DNA of 13,942 bases from contig FN649728.1 in NCBI GenBank assembly GCA_000310025.1, forward strand, positions 5,797,040 through 5,810,981, in the 5' to 3' direction. Position 1 is the first letter of the stretch; each line of letters starts with the position of its first letter. This stretch comes from Ectocarpus siliculosus (lineage: Eukaryota > Sar > Phaeophyceae > Ectocarpales > Ectocarpaceae). This document shows, one piece after another, positions 9,187 to 13,942 of this stretch. The notes under the pieces were generated by a model that ran no database searches, was not told where the DNA came from, and saw only the letters and a program-made list of their open reading frames with translations. The translations under genes were made by a program, and so were the position numbers.

Positions 9187-12100
9187 CTACAACTGATTGG
9201 CGTTCCCAACGGACACGGAAGTGGCAGGTGCCGTCGCCGGCGAGGCAGGGTAGCCATCGGCTAGGACGTCCCCCTGTCCAGGATGGGCGCCGTTAACGGT
9301 GGCGGCAGCAGCGGCAGGGGCGGCGCCCACGCCTCCTTGCTGTTGGGCATCTCGCGCCCGTTGCTTCTCGGCCGCTCGTTTGACGAACCTGGAAAAAATC
9401 GGGCTAGCATTAGATCGACTTGTTGAGGGGTTTGGATGTGCGATCGCATGTGCCTGATGATAAATCAGAAAAAGGACCACGGTGAATCGGTAAACTTCTC
9501 CTTCCGCACCAACAGTTAGTTCGCGACGTTGATGAGTTATCTGGGTGTGCTAATCAATTAGCATCGACCGCGCCAGCCGACTGACCATTGAAAAGAGGCC
9601 AGTCTCGCGGCGGGAAAAAAGCACGAGCACGCTTGCTCATCAACTGGTTCTGCCGACAGGGGGGGCGTAGGGGCCGGACGACAGCGGTCTCCTTCTGAAG
9701 CACGAGGAGAAGTATCTCGGTTTCCCATGCTACTGCAGCCTCTATGTCGGCGTGGGTGTCGTCCCGTTCACGCTTGACGCGAGTCCTTACAACTCCTCCA
9801 TGTACGTCATCAAACCACGTCTGACCGCATCGGCCAGGGTCACAGAGGAGAGGAGACCGGCCACACAGAAATCGTTTTTCTCCACCTCCCCCTTGGCGTG
9901 CTTGACTAAATTTTCGCGAGCAGGGTTCAGGCGCCAGTTATTTCACTCCTTGACCGCGTACTGTAGTCGAATAGTTTCTTCGCGTGCTGCGCACACTCAC
10001 TCACTTCTTGATCAGGCGGTTACGGTACTGAACCTCCATCTTGCTCGAGTCCAGCACGACATCCCACGCCTCGTCCCGGGTAACCTCGCGGATGGTCCTG
10101 TCTCCCAACAGTTCCGGACAGGCTCGCTTGCCCTGGTTGTATTTGGGGACATAGCAATCAAATGACACCTTCAGCGTTAATAATGCTAGGGGTTAGGATT
10201 TAGGGTCCACGTTAGGCTTCCTTCCAGGCAGTGCTGGTCCAACGAGCAACAACATCTCAGAAAACGCTACGCAACAGCGGTTCTCCCGTATTGGACCCTT
10301 ACCCAAACCTAGGGTTTCTTGCTCGTATTTGTTCGTCGACACACGAGCAGCGTCAACTCTCAGGATGGAGGTCATGTTCAACTGCACGCATATGTAAGTC
10401 CTGGCCAACGGCAGCACTGTCGTTCCCGATTCTAGCATAGAACACTCAGCCGCCGCGCAAGACTCTGGTGTAGGCATATGACGGGAGTGTGTTCATCGAT
10501 GACTGATCGTTCATGCCAGTGCACATTGATTCTCACCCGACTCACACCCACGAAACCTACACACAGAAAGAAGCTCGCCAACGAAAAAATCGTACGGGTT
10601 TCCGAGTTCGTGTGATCCAAACGGTGTCAGACATCTACGTCACACACACGCACGCAGCGTTCCACAGTCACCATTTCATGGAATTATTTGGGCAGCGGTT
10701 TTCGAGCGAAGCTTGACACACAACAACGACAGGCGGCTTTCCCGCCCTTGTTCGCTCTGGACCTCATTTAGGTCGACCTCATGGCCCCAACAACAACAAC
10801 AACAACAACAACAACAGCAACAACAACAACCCCGACCATCCTCACCAGTCCGATCTCCTGGCACGCTTGCACGAGATCGTAGGCAATCTCGTCCGTGACA
10901 GCCGAGTCCTTCCCGTAACCCGGGTGTGATGTCACGAACTTCCGCAGCCAGGCGGCCGTGGTCATGATTTCGCCGGCGGCCCTCTTCCGAAGGTGGTCGA
11001 GGTACCTGATTGGACGATGGACCACGGCCATGACAAAAGAAAAAAAAAGAGAGAAAAAAAGAAAAAAAACAGAAAAAAAACAAAACTATTCTTCAAAAGA
11101 AAACAATTTATGGCCCTGTTACCCACAGGGGAGATGTCGCAATATCCTGCCCGGGGAGGCGTAGAAATGCAGGTTGGTCAACATCAGACGGCACATAGAT
11201 TTCATATATTGTTTTTTTCGGTGAGATTTCGCTGGGCTCTTCATTAAAAACACGTCAGCTGTGTCAGCTACTGAGCTTGGGTAACGTCACAACATGCCAG
11301 ACCTGCTGCTCCACCACCGTTTCTATATTTATCTTGTACCACCCTTGATGACACAGTGCTCTCATGAGATCAATTCAGAGGGACCCCATGCACCACTATG
11401 AATGAACTCATTGCTAACCCACCCCGGAAACATATCTGCAGAAGAGATGTGTGTTTCGTGAGACAAAGAAAAAAAATCCGGCCCGCGCGGGTGAAGGGAG
11501 AATCAGAATGAACATCAGCAATTTTCGCAGGATTTTTCGTATTGTGGAAACATGTTCCAATCGGGGAAGTTGGGTCAGGGCTAGGACTAGGGAATAGGGC
11601 TTGTTTCCCCCCTCCCTGTTCTATTTCCTCCTGAACTTAATAAATTGCGCGCAGGCGGTCCCCGAAAACTCTTGAGAACAGAGAACAACAAGCTTTCCAG
11701 GGGCCTTAGGACCAGGATGAGCCCCATCCTTCTCCGCAGGCTGCAGTCAACGCCTTCGAAACAGAGACAACACTGCTGTACAGTCGCGAAGCAGGTGCAC
11801 ATGAACGCAGGTCCCGATTTCTGCACCGTGAAACCAACCGACCTGTGGTTGAGGTATTTTGCCCTGTTACCCTGGCTTCGTTGCTGTTTCACACGGCCCG
11901 GGCCGTGCTGCAGCATTGTTTCGGTTCCGTGGCACGATTTCACAGTGTCGCCACGGACCGTTTCTGGGGGAACAGAGCTTTCATTCTCGTGAAAACACCT
12001 TAACCGCCACGGGCGTGTCATACAAGTACTTGTATATTTAGTAGAGAAAAAAAACATAACGGGCATTTACTGGTGGAACAGTTAGAATGAGACAAATACC

Positions 12101-13220
12101 AATGCAAGTACAAACAGCAACAGCAACAAAAACCACAACCACCAACCAAATTAGACGAAACTCACAACTCAACGTCCTTGATCGTGGAGCTGTCGGCGTT
12201 GATATACTCCAGGTAGGCGTGCACCAGAGGGATCAACCCCGGGTAATCACCCTGGGGCAGAACATTAGCACGTTAGCACGTTGGAGGGCACAAAAATCAG
12301 ACACGATATTGGCATGTTAGGACGTTGGAAGGCACACGCATCGGACATGATATTAAATCGTGAGTTAGCACGTTCGAAGACGCACGATTTCGAAAGGTGC
12401 AAGGCAATGCAGAGGTCGAGCCAGGGGTGTTGGGACAGACAAAGAGCGAGAGAAATAGACGGACAGACAGACCGACAGAGACAAACCAAAGCGAGATAAA
12501 ACGCAACAGAGAGGGCGGCCAAAAAGGAGAGAACCTATCATGGTGAAACGCCTTCCCTCGAACAAACTAGCCAATCCTCCCGACACCCAAAAACAGAAAA
12601 CCCGAAAAACACGTGCCTTTCCCCAGCCACGGGATATATTCAACTTGACTGCGGCTACCAGGCATGGGGGAACAAAAATCTCCTCGAACCCGCCTAACGG
12701 TCGTCAGATGTTCTTCGAGAAAACTGCCGCACGGGGAGGCATGCTTTCCCCCCCGGCCGGCGTCCGATGGGAAAGGGATAGAGGAGCCGAAAACTACTCG
12801 CTTAAAGCCCCGTGGGCAGAGCAAAGCTCCCAAAACGTTCATCGGCAACTCGGGAGCGACCAAACAGCACAGAAGCGAACATCCTACAAGGACTACCATC
12901 AACAGCCATGATCAAGAAATATAACCGCACCAATACGGTGTGGCCACGGGATGGAGTAAACGGCACACGTGGTGTGAGCGCCGGTATAATGAAGTCAAGG
13001 CGAAAAAACAAAAAAAAAAACGTCGCCCCACCTTCCCCTCCAGGATCTGGAGCACGGTCATCTCTTCGAGCCCGCTCTGCGGGTCGTTGTCGCACGGGCT
13101 GTAGATCTCCCCCTCCTCCCCGCCCTCCGGGGACTGCGCGTAGTCAATGTTGCTGCGGAAGAAGAACTTGCCCTTCGTCGCTGCGTCTTTTTCGTGCGCG
13201 CGCCTCATATTTTCGTCCAC
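9187..13220 (-). CDS. GCLC: Glutamate-cysteine ligase catalytic subunit (gamma-glutamylcysteine synthetase), 5'-partial, 5 exons
   Basis: The enzyme joins glutamate and cysteine using ATP, the rate-limiting step of glutathione synthesis; it is usually cytosolic. Minus-strand exons are 13220-13032, 12251-12166, 11005-10846, 10132-10005 and 9388-9187 (stop TAG). All four introns are GT-AG and keep phase, giving 254 residues. Landmarks: VDENMRRAHEKDA at residue 1 (family S-K-V-D-E-N-M), KFFFRSNI, EMTVLQILEGK (about 53-63), YPGLIPLVHAYLE (66-78), the GEIMTTAAWLRKFVTSHP block (103-120), DSAVTDEIAYDL (125-136), CPELLGD (150-156). This is the animal/fungal type, not the plant/bacterial GCL family. 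The N-terminal two thirds, with most active-site residues, should lie beyond the right edge. After CPELLGD the protein continues for about 98 residues and ends in low-complexity Ala/Pro/Gln sequence. Confidence 0.94.
9389..10004 (-). other. GCLC intron 4 (last)
   Basis: Donor GTGAGTGAGTG, acceptor TTTTTTCCAG after a good pyrimidine tract; 616 nt. It splits a lysine codon and rejoins as LIKKFVKRA. A plus-strand frame (9752-10165) overlaps it but is antisense, partly to exon 4, and looks like a shadow. Confidence 0.9.
10133..10845 (-). other. GCLC intron 3, with microsatellite and telomere-like motifs
   Basis: Donor GTGAGG, acceptor ACAACCAG; 713 nt, phase 0. Splicing gives CQEIGL joined to GKRACPELLGD, exactly the family order. 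The intron holds the CAA/TTG microsatellite close to the donor and two short TTAGGG-like stretches near 10190-10315. Confidence 0.9.
10788..10830. repeat. (CAA)n microsatellite, 14 triplets with one CAG
   Basis: On the plus strand there are thirteen CAA and one CAG (10815-10817) triplets in a row; in the GCLC pre-mRNA this reads UUG/CUG. It begins 15 nt inside intron 3 from the donor. It could be mistaken for a polyglutamine or polyvaline coding tract if the intron were missed. Confidence 0.95.
11006..12165 (-). other. GCLC intron 2 (1160 nt)
   Basis: Donor GTGAGT, acceptor CCAATCAG, phase 2; it rebuilds DVELYLDHL. Its acceptor end has a long A/G-rich plus-strand tract (11036-11085), which is a strong polypyrimidine tract in the transcript. 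It also contains a 16-bp perfect palindrome, ATACAAGTACTTGTAT (12020-12035), and TAGGG-rich sequence near 11575-11600. The frames open here show no recognisable protein. Confidence 0.88.
12252..13031 (-). other. GCLC intron 1 of the visible part, with degenerate repeats
   Basis: Donor GTGGGG, acceptor TGCCCCAG; 780 nt, phase 0. It rebuilds ILEGKGDYPGLIPLV. Near the acceptor lie three diverged 44-48-bp repeats. A GACA/GA-rich stretch is at 12431-12490 and an A-rich tract at 13004-13020. The several 90-120-codon frames on both strands are unrecognised and overlap each other. Confidence 0.85.
12273..12390. repeat. Degenerate minisatellite, ~44-48-bp unit, about 2.5 copies
   Basis: The motif TTAG(C/G)ACGTT(G/C)GA(A/G)G recurs at 12273, 12317 and 12365. 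The first two copies are followed by matching GGCACA and GA(T)ATT segments. Copies differ at many positions. The repeat is intronic in GCLC. Confidence 0.75.
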
Positions 13221-13368
13221 CTTGGGGGGGGAGGTTGCCAAGCAAGATAGAAAACACGCCGTCGACGGACCAATGAACAGACGTCAGCAGTGTCATTGCG
13301 GGAAAAGGCAAGGTTCTCGGAAGCGGCGTATTCATGTTTTTGCATGCGTTAGCGACTGAACCACCGAT

Positions 13369-13381
13369 GGGGGGGGGGGGG
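13369..13381. repeat. G homopolymer, 13 bases
   Basis: An uninterrupted plus-strand G run lies upstream of the first visible GCLC exon (C run in the transcript). Confidence 0.9.
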
Positions 13382-13919
13382 TACTCATAGTCGTGCATGC
13401 CGTAGTCGTTTGACCATTGACCTCGCATCCCTACAAAGCCGGGACGGAGCACGCCGGGTTCTCACCGGACCAGGCTCTCACATCACCAAGCGCGAAGCGC
13501 CGTGAGGTATTCGGCGAGTCGCATGAAGGGTGAGCTGCATCCTGCTAAGGGTGTTCGGCATCTTGTGCTTACTTCCTTGCGTACGGATGACAGCTGCGTA
13601 TGACTTAATTTATTTTCTGCTGCTTTCACTTCCAGAGACAGTTGGAAGCACTGTGTAACTGCCTCGAGGATGCTTGACCATTTTAACACAACGTGGTGCG
13701 ATCATCCCCCGTTGCGCGGAGCGAGGGTTCTCCACCCCGCACAACATGATCTACTCGACCACCATTATGGTTACCGCCAAAAAAAACAAAACGAGGTAAA
13801 AAAAAAACAAAACGGTAACCTTGGTTGCCGAGTTCACGAAGTGAATTGGCTTGTTTTACAACGTCGTTGCCAAGCGACGAAAACCCAACCCGGATGGCAA
13901 ACACCGGGGGGCGGGGCGT

Positions 13920-13939
13920 GGGGGGGGGGGGGGGGGGGG
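13920..13939. repeat. Terminal G homopolymer, 20 bases
   Basis: A run of 20 G, followed only by TTT, closes the window. Its real length is uncertain. Confidence 0.9.
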
Positions 13940-13942
13940 TTT

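Larger units (their letters stand above)
13221..13942. other. Upstream GCLC intron / unresolved right edge
   Basis: The acceptor CCCCCAAG at 13221-13222 (minus strand) precedes the first visible GCLC exon, so this is probably intron. I searched the minus strand for the expected preceding block ending in P-L-S-K and did not find it. The open frames at 13483-13689 and 13683-13904 are unfamiliar. G runs occur at 13369-13381 and at the end. Confidence 0.55.

Noticed and set aside
8844-9296. 150-codon plus-strand frame with Pro and Thr runs
   Set aside because: It reads through the C17 homopolymer and is antisense to the last GCLC exon, so it is a shadow.
10676-11083. Frames with poly-Cys, poly-Val or poly-Gln
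   Set aside because: They are translations of the intronic CAA/TTG microsatellite. The real GCLC exon ends at the donor beside it.
12020-12035. 16-bp perfect palindrome as a regulatory operator or transposon end
   Set aside because: It is isolated within an intron, with no second copy, target-site duplication or nearby promoter.
1-13942. CRISPR array, integrated virus, or multi-gene defence or biosynthetic cluster
   Set aside because: No spacer-repeat pattern, transposase, integrase, reverse transcriptase or clustered accessory genes are visible. The only recognised genes are two unrelated housekeeping genes.

Overview
The window reads as nuclear DNA of a eukaryote with intron-rich genes. 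Two conserved protein-coding genes can be rebuilt from exons joined by GT-AG introns, with matching reading phase at every junction. They converge on each other across about 4.5 kb of mostly non-coding DNA. Neither is complete: the 5' part of each lies beyond a window edge. The introns (175 to 1160 nt), mixed GC content, long G/C homopolymers, minisatellites and CAA microsatellite would suit a brown alga (Ectocarpus-like) or another stramenopile alga. That placement is an inference from style and has not been tested by any search.

Left part (125-4700, + strand): eight exons encode the C-terminal 295 residues of a eukaryotic-type CDP-diacylglycerol synthase (phosphatidate cytidylyltransferase), a multi-pass membrane enzyme of phospholipid synthesis. 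The family signature S-x-L-K-R...K-D...H-G-G-x-x-D-R-x-D is complete but split by a 1-kb intron. The introns hold a 25/50-bp minisatellite and a 9-bp tandem repeat.

Middle (4701-9186): this stretch probably holds the 3' UTRs of both genes. I recognise no conserved gene in it. It contains two weak candidate small secreted-protein ORFs on the minus strand (118 and 85 codons), an isolated TATA-box sequence, an exact 27-bp tandem duplication and a 17-C run.

Right part (9187-13220, - strand): five exons encode the C-terminal 254 residues of glutamate-cysteine ligase catalytic subunit (animal/fungal GCLC type), the first enzyme of glutathione synthesis. An Ala/Pro/Gln-rich C-terminal tail follows the conserved core. 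Its introns hold a (CAA)n microsatellite, degenerate 44-48-bp repeats, purine-rich tracts and telomere-like motifs. From 13221 to the end I find no further exon.

The two genes serve unrelated housekeeping pathways and share no obvious functional link. I see no mobile element, CRISPR array, tRNA, rRNA or multi-gene accessory system. The window begins and ends next to long C/G runs, which suggests it may be a whole assembly contig. I found no convincing new biological system; the findings concern gene structure, repeats and unverified small ORFs.
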